DNA from: Tetrahymena elliotti 4EA
Taxonomy: Eukaryota > Ciliophora > Oligohymenophorea > Hymenostomatida > Tetrahymenidae
Assembly: GCA_000231825.2 (NCBI GenBank)
Contig: JH720297.1
Location: forward strand, 1,852,792-1,916,791
Direction: 5' to 3'
Length of the DNA stretch: 64,000 bases
The notes under the pieces were generated by a model. That model was given only the letters and a program-made list of their open reading frames with translations. It was not told the origin of the DNA and made no database searches. Below, one piece after another: positions 12,964-24,712 of the stretch; position 1 is the first letter of the stretch; every line of letters starts with the position of its first letter. The position numbers and the translations under genes are program-made.

Positions 12964-14291
12964 ATGGAGGAATAGAAAAGTTTTTTTAATACCCTTGAAG
13001 ATGTAGCTTATTTAAAATTTTAATATTGCCTTTAATATTTATTTTTGTTAAAATAAAAGCTTAAGAACTCTTCTTTTTAGTCTCATAAACATCTTGATAT
13101 AAATTTTAAGCAAATGTATTCAATTATCATAAAATTCTTAGATTTTTTGTTTACTTTTCAAAAAATGATTGAATTCTTAATTTAAAATTCTACAATAATA
13201 TTTTTAAATTATTCATCAAAAGGGACACTAAAATTGATATAGTAGGTGAAAAAGGATTAAATTTTTATTTAGCTAAGTGTACTAATCTTTAAATATTGGA
13301 ACTTAATATTGCGTATTTATTAATAGTTTAATTTAAATTGTATTACTTTTTATTTGATTTAAAATATTTAAAATTTTGAATTTAATTTTTTATGTACTTT
13401 CCATTTTTTAAATATCAAACAAAAATTATCTAGTTCAGATAATGTTAATGACGAAGATATTTCTTCAATAGGGTCTTCTTTGGAAAATTGCCTTTATCTT
13501 TAAACTTTAAATTTTTATTTTTAGTAAGATAATTTCATTTTAATATTCTTTAATTATTTTACTTTATTGTAAAAAAGTGGCAACTTAATTGGCTATCAAG
13601 GCATATAAGCTTTGAGCTCTTCTTTGTTAACTTGCAATAATCTATAAACACTAACCCTTGATTTATAGTAAATAAACAATTTTTCAATGAGTTTTTTTCA
13701 ATAAAAATAATATTTAATTTTGGATTTTAATTTCTCATTTATTCTTATTACTAAAATTGTAAAATATTGGTTTTATTTTTAAAGTAGTAACTAAATTGGC
13801 AATATTGGAGCAGAGATTTTAGGACAACATTTTCCTAAATATGAAAATCTTAAAAATTTAGATCTCTAATTTGGGTAAACATTTCAATATTCTTTAGATT
13901 AAAAAAATGCATATGCATTTTAGAATCTATTTTTATTTAAATATTTTATTTTTTATTTTTTGACTGAATCTTAACATATTTATTATATTTTGATATTTAA
14001 ATTTATTTTAGCTGCAATTAAATAGATGAAAAAGGAGTATTACATTTGGCCTATGGATTACAAAACTGTAATAAACTTTAAATTTTAACCTTTTATATAA
14101 GGTAAAGATATTAGCATATGAATGAATTCCTTTTTCTTTTCTTCAAATTCTTTATAATTTTGAGCTTCATTTATTTCCTAAATATCTTTTATTTCATTAT
14201 TTAAAGCTCATTAAGTTCAGCAAAGCATAAGTTAAGAAACATAATTCTTAAAATAAAGAAATTGGTAATTGTAACTATATGTTTAGCATGA
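12964..14291 (+). CDS. Leucine-rich-repeat protein, one repeat per 90-nt exon
   Basis: Eight exons join in phase: 12964-13002, 13060-13115, 13223-13312, 13434-13523, 13578-13667, 13785-13874, 14012-14101, 14207-14291. They give 209 residues ending at TGA. Exons 3-7 are each exactly 90 nt with the same phase, and each encodes one 30-residue repeat. A repeat has the core N.IG..G...L...L..C..LQ.L.L, for example GNLIGYQGIQALSSSLLTC. This resembles ribonuclease-inhibitor-type leucine-rich repeats, which form a curved solenoid for protein binding. The last exon is a short basic tail. There is no signal peptide, transmembrane helix or catalytic domain. Larger relatives in Tetrahymena often carry a kinase domain, absent here. 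The partner is unknown. The small size could mean a recent trimmed copy. Confidence 0.8.
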
Positions 14292-14634
14292 TAAAGAAAG
14301 TTAAAATATATTTATCATTAATTTTTAATTCAAATTTAAGCATATTAATTGATAGAAATTTGTTAAGCAATTATGAAATAAAATATCCTATTATTGTGGT
14401 GATAAAAAATTATTTGTTTTTATAGTAATTAAAAGTATTAAATAAATTTTTAAATAGCAATACAAAAATTAATGTTTATTATTTACTTTTTTTTAAGATT
14501 ATTAAATTGTAGATTAGAAAACTTTAAAAAATTTTTAAAACTAGATAATAGAATAAATTAAAATATAAAATGCAAACAATACTTCAATAAATAATTAAAA
14601 TGAATATATTTTTTTGAATTTAACCAGAACTTTG
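14292..14634. other. Convergent spacer
   Basis: A 343-nt AT-rich gap between the stop codons of the plus-strand LRR gene and the minus-strand membrane-protein gene. It must hold both 3' ends. No separate feature seen. Confidence 0.5.
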
Positions 14635-16292
14635 TCAATTGCTATATAGATCGAACAAAACATAAGAAGGATTTACAGTTAATGATGGAGATATTTTATG
14701 TTGAAAAACTAAATAATGCAGGACAGCTCTAACAGATTCACCTTAGTGTTTTTCAACTAAATTATAAATATCATCGTTATGTTTACTATCATGTTCAATA
14801 TGAAAATAATTAATGCTGCTATTAAAGATTTTAGACAATAAGGATGCCTAAAATTAATTTACATTTTTATCATTTACATTTTTATATAACTTCATTTCTA
14901 AGTAATGAATATTATTTAAAATTTCTTACATATTTTCAACATATTTTAAACTTTAATAATTTTCAAATTTAGAGAAATCTAATTTCACTGAATATGATTA
15001 GGTAGAATCTTCATTGGATTTAAATCTACCGTTTTTAGAGTTATTGATGATTACTTCACATTATTTATGTTTACATAAGCACAAAAACAACAATTAGCTT
15101 GCATTTTCATCTGATATATCAGGCATTTTTACGATTATTCTTTCAATTTATTTTTGTAAACCTGAATGCACTAACTTTTATAATAATTCAGAACTATTAA
15201 TTACTAATTCTGTTCTATTCCTAATAAATAAAGAATATATGATGTCGTATATAAGCTTTAATTGGCATATTGTGGCTATGATAAACAAAACTTATATTTA
15301 GTTTTGGTTAGATACTTATCCTTATATTTCATCTTTGTATTCTACAAAGAAAAAGTATGGGAACTGATAAAACATAAATTTAAAAATATTAAAGAATTGG
15401 TCAGTTTTATCAGATATGTCTGCAAATATTTTCTTTTTGTTTTGAACTCTATTAATACAAGATTGATAAGTGTTGAGCCAAAAAGTCATTAAGAAGAAGG
15501 CTTTATTAATATCTTATATAGGTTTATTTTTTAAGTAGAATACATTAGAGCAGCAAGGTAGAAGAATAAACATAACAGGAAGAAAAGAAAAATAGGAAAT
15601 TAGAAATGGAAGAGAGTATCTAATATTTAAGATAACAAGTCCTGTAAAAGACATGCTTGTCACAAATTCAAAGATCTACAAAAATGAGAAGTAAACATTA
15701 GATTTATTAATTGAACACCCAGTTGGTAAGCCATAGACAGAGTATACAAGACCTTCATTGATAGCGCTAAGCAAAATAACTGTATAAATAATGTACTAGT
15801 CTATTCCCTAATAAACAGAGTCATTTAAGATTACAACAATAACATAAGCAGGAAAACAAAACATAGAGGAAATGTTGGATATGTAGAATCTTAAAGAATT
15901 ATGAGGTTTTAAGCAAGTAGAATCATATATCACATAATAAAAATCTATTAATCCAGAAATATGAAGAAGTAATTTAAATGCAGCTAGATCTTTCCTAGAA
16001 AAATCTTCAAGGAAAATCCAAGCTATAAACCTGGAAAGAATCAGACTAAAAAAACTTAAATAAACTATGGCAGTGATTGTGCCACTGTTGCTACTTGTGT
16101 TATTTTACTAAATTAAAAAAACATTAGACATGCATATTATTTTTAAACTTTTATAAAATGAGAAGAAAAAAAATGCAATTTTACCTCCTTATCAATAGTA
16201 AAAAGTAGCGCTATGGCAAGATAAAACTTAAAATTCTTAAAAGCTGCCTGTAAAAGTTTAATAGCAATAAACAGATAGATTTTAGTTTCCAT
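14635..16292 (-). CDS. Multi-pass membrane protein, unknown function
   Basis: Two exons (16185-16292 and 14635-16107) around a 77-nt intron give 526 residues. The N-terminal half holds about six or seven hydrophobic segments: near residues 10-30, 45-65, 75-95, 112-130, 140-156, 185-200 and 212-232. Between them lies a short loop with Cys and Gly (GLPTGCSINKSN). After about residue 240 the protein is hydrophilic, with Lys, Asn, Gln and Glu, and is probably a cytoplasmic tail. The layout of about seven helices plus a tail resembles a G-protein-coupled-receptor topology, but I see no DRY, NPxxY or other defining motif, so this is not a family claim. The start was chosen as the first ATG of a frame that leads smoothly through the splice site. 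Confidence 0.82.
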
Positions 16293-17511
16293 TATGAGGT
16301 ATTTTTAAGTAATTACCAAAACTTAAGTTGTCCTTTTTGATAAATTAATTAACTTATTTTTTAGATATTATTAAATGTTAAAAGCAAACAAATCAATTAG
16401 GTATTTAACTAGTTCTTCTATCTCACAAACTTAATTTTATTTAAGTAAGAAGGAGTTTTTTAATTCTCTTTAAGCTATTTTAAGAGTAAAACTTCTATTT
16501 TAATTTTACTTATCTATTGCTACTCTCTGAAAAGAATTTTTCTATATATATTCAATATTTTTCAATTTTCATCATTCATTAATTCTTACCATTTTATCTT
16601 TCTTTAATAAATCATTAATATTTTACAAAATTTAAAAAGAGAACATTTAAATCTGATGAATCCAATCAATTTCTACATTTTTACTCAAATTTATTACCCA
16701 AAAATAAGTACATAAAAATAAATTTATTTTTATATTGTCCATTTTATAATATCAAGCCGCACCACCAAAATTTTATTTTTGTTTCAAAAACATTTTAATT
16801 TTGAGGAAAAAGATTGGTGGTGAGGTTGATATAATGAAATTTATTATACATTCAAAGAAGTTTTTAACTTAATACTCCTCTATTTTTAGTGTTATTTTTT
16901 ACACTTTTTGATTTTTGACTCAATTTTATGTTTTTTTAGAAGGTATTTATTTTCAAGCATAAAAACTCTTTTAGATAATATAGAAGAAGATATATGAATG
17001 AAATAATAGCTACTAAAATTTATAAAATTTAGTACTTTTTATCCTATTTAGTTTTAATGGATATTATTAACTTTAATACCACCTCCTATATTGAAAGAGT
17101 AGCTTTGTTTTTAAATATTTTTGTTTTATTTTATTATATTAGTCAATGAAATCTCTTTATTTAAATTTGGTAACAAAAAATAATAACAATAATCAATAGA
17201 ATTATTTTAAGGTTAGATTTGCGAAAATTGTTATAATATTTACCTATATTTTTAATAATACTATTTTGATAAAATTTAAATTATAATTAATGTTCTCTTT
17301 TGCTTAAGTGATATTGTTTTTGATTATTTTTATGATGGATATTTATTTTTCAATCAATCGTTTAGTTGCAAATTTTAAAATAATTTGAAAAATCAATTAA
17401 AAATTAGGTTAGATTCATTAAGTAGTTTACTATATAAAGTTTATAGAAAGGCTAAACAATTACAAATATAAATAAGATTTCATTAATCAGAGCATTATAA
17501 ATTTATAAAAA
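16293..17511. other. Divergent promoter-side spacer
   Basis: AT-rich region between two divergently transcribed genes. It must contain both upstream control regions, but no motif could be identified by eye. One less AT-rich island near 16750-16830 contains CCGCACCACC and, about 50 nt later, GGTGGTGAGG. These could pair as a weak stem. Confidence 0.45.
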
Positions 17512-19102
17512 ATGGATAAAACATGTAATTTTGCAAAAGCTTTTCATTTTATTATTTGTTCTTTTATTAGCTTATAAAGTCTTTCATTCTTTTTAAATAA
17601 AAATAGTAATTAGCTAAAATGTAGACAAGTTTATGAAAGATTTAAAAGCAGTCAGTAACAGAGACGAATTTTTAGGAAAAATGAAGGAATATGAAAACTA
17701 GTAAGCATAATATAAATTAAAGCTGTTTTTAAAAAATTATTTTATTTGCAAAATATGCTAACGCAAAAAGATCGAAATTCTTTCTTTTATTAATAGATTC
17801 TACGGATTTTATGAAAAATCAGTTTAAGATAATTTGTTAGATGAACTCAAAAAGAAATCCTTTTAGCCTGAACATGTAGAGCCATAAGCATTTTTGAGAC
17901 CACCAACTTAAGCAGAGAAAGAGTAAATATATTAATTTAGATTAAAAAATCGGTTTTACAATAAATAATTTCGGAAGTAGATATTTTTTAGTTCATTATT
18001 TATAAAGAATTTTTAAAATTTGAATAAATAGATATATGCAAGGATAATATAGATACAATAAGTTTAGTAGATAGGTAGATGAAGAATAATCATAAAATTT
18101 GAGATAAATGTTTTAGCATAGCTAAGAAGGTTAGTTTAATACTTATGTTCCTCCAAAATATGTAAAAAAATATTTTGTAGAGAGAGTTATTAAATATCTC
18201 AAATCAATTCAATATTTTAAAAATTTAGAATTATATAGATGTATAAGCAAATTCTAAGTAATACTATCCTGATAATGAGTTTTTCATCAAAGATAGTAAT
18301 AGACCTTAATAGAGTTTCTCTAATGCTTAAAACATCTTCTTAAACAGAAATATTCCTGCTAATTTGTAAGGCCAAGAAACCAAGAATATCTATCCTCGTA
18401 AGCTTTTTGGTGCTTAAGAGCATGAAGTTTCTCACCCCTACTTTTTAACTTAGGAAGCCCCTTCTCTTGCACTGAAATAAAATATTTAAAAGTTAGGAGG
18501 CATACAAGATACCTTATCAGGTAACAAATAAATAATAAAAATGTAATTAAATTACTTATTTTACTCCAATAAAAAGTCATGGAACCCTCTCTACGTGAAA
18601 ACGAAAGAAAAGCGTTTTATGAAAAGAATAAATTTGATATACTTCAACATAACGTTGGTGTAAATGATCCCTCATATTTACCTTTCCCTCAGCAAGCAGT
18701 GATATCAAATACACAAAATAGACCTTAAATACCTTAAGCTGTTGTTACATAGCCCCCTCCTTAAATAAATTATAATCCCTTTGAAAGAAATCCATTTTAA
18801 GTTGCTTAATTATAGAATTTATCTCCAATCAGAAATGTCCAATAAGAAAATTATCCACCCTCCTCTCCTTTCAACAGTAATAATTATTTATTTTATTTTT
18901 TACTTACCAAATTTCATTTTTCAAAATAGGAACTGCTAATTATGCTCATCAAAGACCCCCAACTGGAATGTAAGGATAATATGACAAATTTTTAAGTTAT
19001 AATGTGGCTAATGGTAATACTAATAAGTTTGGTGCTACAACAGATTTAAGAAATCAATTTGAAAATGGTCCAGTATTCTTAAATGGAGCACAAAATGTTT
19101 GA
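17512..19102 (+). CDS. Gln/Pro/Asn-rich hypothetical protein
   Basis: Six exons join in phase (17512-17524, 17571-17922, 18032-18161, 18229-18520, 18577-18876, 18930-19102), giving 419 residues. The N-terminal 110 residues look helical and charged (DKFMKDLKAVSNRDEFLGKM). The rest is low-complexity, rich in Pro, Gln, Asn and Ser, with short segments such as FNTYVPPKY, and is probably disordered. No domain recognised. The stretch 17701-17796 starts GTAAGC, ends TTAATAG, is 96 nt and has no in-frame TGA. It may be a seventh intron, which would give 387 residues instead. No signal peptide or membrane segment. Confidence 0.75.
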
Positions 19103-19404
19103 TATTTTTATATAAAAATACATATTATTCAAATTTCATTTTTTTATTTTTCAATTAAATAAAACTTTAAAATGAAAATAAAAATAGAAATATTGTCATC
19201 CCTTAAATATATTTTAATTAAAGTTATTGGTCGATTGAAAAATACTTCAGAAAATAATATATCTAATAATTTTTAATGTTTATTAACCAATAAATAATTT
19301 AATTAATTAATTATCTGTTTTCAAATCATCAATTTTTTAGTATTTAGATAACTCAATATATAAATAAATTTTGCTTTCAAATCAATCAATATTCAAAATT
19401 ACAA

Positions 19405-21452
19405 ATGGAAAAAAGATTTTTTATAATTAGTGTAATAGCACAAATTATTTTATTCTCTTCCTTGCAGGTAGATGCTTAAAAATATACAATCTTAACATCT
19501 CCTTTTCCACCAATGGTTACTTGCACAGTAGGAGAGAAAGGGAAGGAAAACTTTAAAGGATTGGATATAGAAATGTTTAACAAAGTTGCAAATGTACATA
19601 ACACCACTTTGAAATAAAATATTTCTTAATTTTTTTTAAATAAATACCTATTATTATTAAATTTAGTAATTAGGGTGGAGTAATGACGACTTCACTTACG
19701 AATGCATCGATTTTTCTTAGATGAATACAAATTTGTAAAAGACAGACAAGTATGTAGGGTTTATTGGAGGTATAACAATTGACCCTAAAAGAGAGTAGGA
19801 TGGATTAAGGTTTTCATATCCAATGTGGAACACAGGTGCATCTATAATAATATATAACAAAAATGATTTTTGGTTATAAATTACTGTAATTACTTAGTTT
19901 TTATGGAATAACAAATCTTAAAATTACATTTAAAAACTATATTTTTATTTATTTAAAGGTCTTAACTTCTTAGCTTGGAGCAATAGTTATAGCTTCAGCT
20001 ATAGTAATTGGGATATTTCACTTCTTTTTAGAAAAGTAAGAGCAGTCTCTTGACTAGTTTTTATGGAACTCTATGACAAGTATTTTTTTTATTACCACTA
20101 TTAATTTGAAGAGAAGTGGTTCTAGACTGATATAAATTACTTTTTGGTTCATGATCATGGTAGTTTCCTCAACTTATTTGGCTAAAATGACAAATGTTTT
20201 AACTATTGAGTAACCATTGTTTCAAATAAAATCTCCATATGGTTTAAATAACAAAAGAATTATTACTTACTCTGTTTATAGTTATTAATTATACCAATAT
20301 GGTGGCATACCTCTTTATTCAGACTTTGGGGCTGATGGTAATAAATTATGAATCAATTTTACATAAGATATATAATTTTTTAAAAAATTAATTATAAAAG
20401 GCAATTTATATGATGATATTAACATAGATTAAGTTGTAAGAAATTTAAGTAGAGATGATGAATATAAAGTGGATGCATATGTATTAGATGATATTCAAGC
20501 ATAGGCTTTTGAATATATAAATTGTAATTTATATCTAGTTGGAAGAAGTTTTTATTAATTTAACTATGGCATGGCTTTTCATATGAATTAGGATGTGAAT
20601 TTAATTTCCTAAATTAATAAATAGATTTAAATTTACACTGTCAATTCAGTAAGTAAGCAAAAAATTAGTAATTATTTATCATAAAATTACAGTTAGTGTG
20701 AAAAAGGAACTATTGATGATTAAATCACATTCAAATAAGTAGATTATTTGTTTTCTTCTTCTAAAATTAATACCCTTTTTGTTTTAAGGTTGGAGGAGTT
20801 TATGTGATCTAGGCTATAGCAATATGTGCTTCTATTTTAATTTTCTTTATTGCTAAAATACCTTTAGTTAAAAGAATTTCAATAATTTTGTAAAAATATA
20901 AAGTAATAAGTGAGCCTATTAAAGAGTCAAAAGCTTTGTAAGGAGATGAATTAGTTATATAAAATATTAAGCAAGTCACAAATTAATAAATTTCCAAATT
21001 TTAGTAGTCTGTGGAGGATAGGTTAGACGAAATGGATGAAAATATCATTAAATTTTACGAAATACTTCTAAATGAAGAGCAACTAAAAAAACTTAAGATT
21101 CTTGAGGTATCTTTCTATCTACTTATTTTTTAGCTGATTAAAAATGGGTTTTTAAATAAAAATAAAAATATTTTTTAATAATTAGCACGAATAAAGTAGT
21201 AATAATTTACTTGTCAAAAAAGGTGATGTAAACAGCATATTTGCTAAAAAAACTGAAAGTAAATTAAACTATTCTCGTGAGCATGAGCATGAACATGAAC
21301 ATGAATAGCAATAAGCTGAAGAGTTAAATGAGGATTCAAAGGAGGAAATAAGTGAATAAGCAAATTAACAGCATAAAAATGTTAATTTTGAAGGTGAAGT
21401 TGAAGCTGCTGAATTAGATAATAATCATTTCTCCCATGACAATAATATTTGA
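19405..21452 (+). CDS. Ionotropic glutamate receptor-like ion channel
   Basis: Six exons (19405-19593, 19667-19885, 19959-20337, 20401-20738, 20789-21106, 21186-21452) give 569 residues. Order: signal peptide (about 1-25, ending VDAQ), first half of a periplasmic-binding-type ligand domain (GLDIEMFNKVANQLGWSNDD), helix M1 (AIVIASAIVIGIFHFFL), a pore-loop-like segment (FLWNSMTSIFFITTINLK), and a helix ending SSTYLAKMTNVLT. That ending matches the conserved SYTANLAAFLT gate of glutamate receptors. The second half of the ligand domain, a last helix (ICASILIFFIAKI) and a cytoplasmic tail follow. There is no N-terminal dimerisation domain, so the layout is the compact GluR0-like one. It would open a cation pore in the cell or ciliary membrane on binding a small extracellular ligand; the ligand cannot be read. 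The tail carries an EHEHEHEHE run. Confidence 0.85.
21270..21312 (+). repeat. Hexanucleotide-like run encoding Glu-His repeats
   Basis: GAGCAT/GAACAT units repeated in tandem inside the last exon of the channel gene give alternating Glu and His, followed by Gln. It is a short microsatellite in frame, likely variable in length between strains, in the predicted cytoplasmic tail. Confidence 0.7.
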
Positions 21453-22772
21453 GTTTTTTTGCATTTCCAAATAATTGCTTTCAATTTATTTTCAAAATAT
21501 TTTAAAATTATAAAAACAAATTGAATCAGATTTCTTTAGTTTTTAAAAATTAAATATCTTTAAATAATTTAATAAAAATTAAAGTACTATTAAAGAAGTC
21601 ATACAAAATTCAAAGATATATAATATTATATTTTTTTAATCAGTATAAAAAAATTAAACTTATTTTTTGGGAACTATTAATTCAGTTTAACTAGTTTTAT
21701 TTAAAAAAACAAAACTACATCTAAAATTTGGATAACCATTTCTAACTAAATAGTAAAACAAAAAAAAATGTAAAGAAATAAATAAATTCTCTGAATTTTA
21801 ATTAAATAAAAATATTTTTAAAGCTTAAAAAATCTACTGAGTATTAATTAGAATTATTATAAATATTTTTGTTAACAATTGTATTGGTTTAATAAATAAA
21901 ACAAAATAATTTATTGTCATATGATTCTCACATTTATTTATGGTAGATTATTTGAATAAATTTTTTTAGAAATAGGCCAACAAAAAAATTATTAATTCTA
22001 CACCATAATCAATTATTGATTGATTTTTTGTTTTATATACATGTTTAATATAATTAATATTTATTTTAAAATTGATTGGTTGTTCAATAATAAAGCTGGA
22101 ATGAATTTTGAATTTAAAAAAGATTCAATTCAATAAAATAATTGAAGATGAGTTTATATAGCAACAATGGATCTTTAATAAAGTATAAATAATTCATTTA
22201 ATTTTAAAATAAAAATTTATCTTAAATTGGTATAAATAGTGATAATGTTAGATATTATAAATGGCAAGTTCAAGATATTTATTATTGTTATTATTTTTTA
22301 GATTTACCAAAAATTATAAAATCCATTCAATATAAATTATTATTGTTTAGGAAAATATCAATGCTGGGAATATTATTTATCTATTTATTTTTTGTTTGTT
22401 TGTTTGTTTGCTTGCATGCTAACTTGATCGTTTATGTTTCTCTCAATGTTAATAAATAAAACAAATGAAAACAGATATGAGCATAAATATTATTATTATT
22501 AATGGGATATGCCTTTTTTTAACAATTGATAAATAAAGATAATTTGTATGTTTCCTTGCTATTTGTTTGTTAGTTAGTTATTAATTCGATTATGAATGTT
22601 AAAGTCTTTTCAATGTAAAAGTGAAATAATAATTTCATATTCAAAAAGAGGCAAGTAATACAAATAAAGCAAGCAAAAAATAAATAAGCTATTGTTGGCC
22701 AAGAGCTCATAAAAAATAAAATATATAACTATAAATACATTAGAAATAAATAATAAAGAACTTAACAAGTAA
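21453..22772. other. Spacer with tetranucleotide tracts
   Basis: AT-rich, with TTTG runs (about 22395-22412), TTAG and AATT repeats and no coding pattern. It must contain the promoter of the following gene. Confidence 0.5.
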
Positions 22773-24712
22773 ATGTCAGTTTAAAGCCAAAGTAGATAAA
22801 ATAAAAGCTCTTATGGCTCTCAGCGTTAGGGCTCTATTTAGCAATAAAGCATTAACTAGCAGAGTAGGACGAGCAATAACTTCAACTAATCTGAAAAAAC
22901 TTTTACTTAAAAGAATACAATTTAAGTCCCATTTTCAGAAATAGTTAGAATGAAGGAGAACTGTCAAATAAACTCAGATCCTGAAAAAGAAAGAAAGTTG
23001 AAGGAGAAAGTAGAATTATATGAGCTATCAAAGTAACGTGTTAAGAATTGGCCAAATACTATTTAGGCTATAAGAAAAAAAAAAGATGAAACTAGATTTG
23101 AGAAATTTAAGAAAGATGAAGAAGAGCGTAGACGTGTTGATGAAGAAGAAGCTCGCTACTAAGCTAACGTTAAGAAAGAAATCATAGAAAAAGCAAATAA
23201 ACAAATTTATGAGGGGAATGATCGTGTTAAAGCTTTCTAATCAAAGTTACTTTTAGTTGACACACTTTAAGAGCGTGAAGGATAGATAGAATTGAAGAAA
23301 TAAGTACTATTAATATATTTAATTTGAAAAATCGACTCCTCTATTTAAAATCAACTATTCCTTTATTTTTTTTAAAGGAAAATAGTTGTCAATAAAGGAG
23401 CTATATAGCCTCACATTAAAATGAATTAGATTTATATTTTTCAATCAACAAAATCAACTCAAACTAAAAGATTTTAGTTTTGAATTTTTTATTGAATGAA
23501 TGAATCAAAATCAATCACTTAATCAAAAGTATTAACCTTAAAAAAAAGAAACAGTTATCTCTTTTAGAAATTATTTAATTTTATGATACATCTACAAATT
23601 ATGAATTTAAAAATTGTTTAATTCTAAAAAGATATCTAACAAAAAAGATAAAAATTAAATTATTTAAGCAAAATGAAAATATTTTAGTTTGAGAATAATT
23701 CTTTTTATTATTAAAAAAGGTTCATGAGATGGAAAAAATGAGAGAAGAGATTCACTTAGAATAAATGAAAGAAAATATAAAAAGACTTGAAGAAGAAGAA
23801 TAGAGAAAAAAGGAAGAACTTGAAGAGAAGAAAAGACATGCATAAAAGATCTTACGCGAATAGCATGAAGAAATGAAGGTTAAATACATTAAAAGACTTT
23901 AAGATGAAAAGATAGAAGGAGAAATTATTAAACAAAGAGCCTTGGAAGCTATTGCCAAAGAAAAAGAAGAGGAAAGAGCTCGTAGGGAAAAGGCTATTTA
24001 AACATAGTTAGATACCAAGAAGGGTAATGAAGTCCTTAAAGTAATCCGTGCAGAATTGAAGGAAAAAGAAAAATTAGAAGATGAAAAAATAAAACAATAT
24101 GCAGAAAAGAAAGAAAAAATTACTGAAATGAGACGTTTACGTGAAGAAATGCGTTTCAAAGAAAAGTAGGAACAACGTTAAAAGTTAATAGATGAATAAA
24201 TCAAGCGTTTAGCTGTCATCAAAAATGAAGAAGAATCTCGTATCAATAAATAAATCGTTGAGGCACAAATGAAAGCTGATGAAGCAGAAAAGAAAAAGCG
24301 TGAAGCAATTGCTGCTTAAAAGAAACGTTTTGATGAAAGTATTTAATTAACTTTGAAACGTAAAGAGTAGTCAGCAATTGAACAAAAAATGGAAGATCAA
24401 GCATATTAAAATTATTGGTAAAAAAAGAATGTTTAAATACATTAAAGAGAACAATAAGAGAAAAAAGAAGCATTCAATCGTGCTAAGGATTTATAAGATT
24501 TCCATAAAGTTCAAGCAACCGAAAAGCAAAAGCTTCGTGAAGAAGCCTTCTTAAATGAATTGGATGAGGCTGACAAAATTAAATTACGTCTTGAAAACGA
24601 TGATAAGAACTTCAATTCTTGGGCTGAAAGAATGATCAGAGAGTGGAACAGTGATGGTAAAGATATTAAGCCTCTTTTAAAAGAACTTGCTACTTATAAT
24701 AAAAAAATTTGA
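22773..24712 (+). CDS. CFAP210: CFAP210 (CCDC173), ciliary microtubule inner protein
   Basis: Two exons (22773-23303, 23720-24712) give 507 residues, almost all charged coiled coil rich in Glu, Lys, Arg and Gln. Family marks are the WPNTI motif near residue 96, followed by an R.KK segment, then KEIIEKANKQIYEGNDRVKA and LLLVDTLQEREGQIELKK, and a Trp pair near the C-terminus (FNSWAERMIREWNSDGKD). These match CFAP210, a filamentous protein lining the inside of the A-tubule of axonemal doublets. Length fits the family. The 416-nt intron is long for this window. Alternative coiled-coil axonemal proteins such as CFAP45 are less likely because of the WPNT and DRVKAF blocks. Confidence 0.85.

Noticed and set aside
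15262..15492. Plus-strand frame of 76 codons
   Set aside because: It lies wholly inside the large minus-strand exon 14635-16107, which has the better coding pattern and joins in phase to an upstream exon.
20648..20691. 44-nt GTAAGT..ACAG stretch in the channel gene
   Set aside because: Splicing it out leads at once to a TGA; leaving it in keeps a sensible frame into the next exon, so it is coding.
24243..24473. Hydrophobic minus-strand frame inside CFAP210
   Set aside because: It is the reverse of a Lys/Glu-rich coiled coil; AAG and GAA codons read backwards give Phe and Leu.
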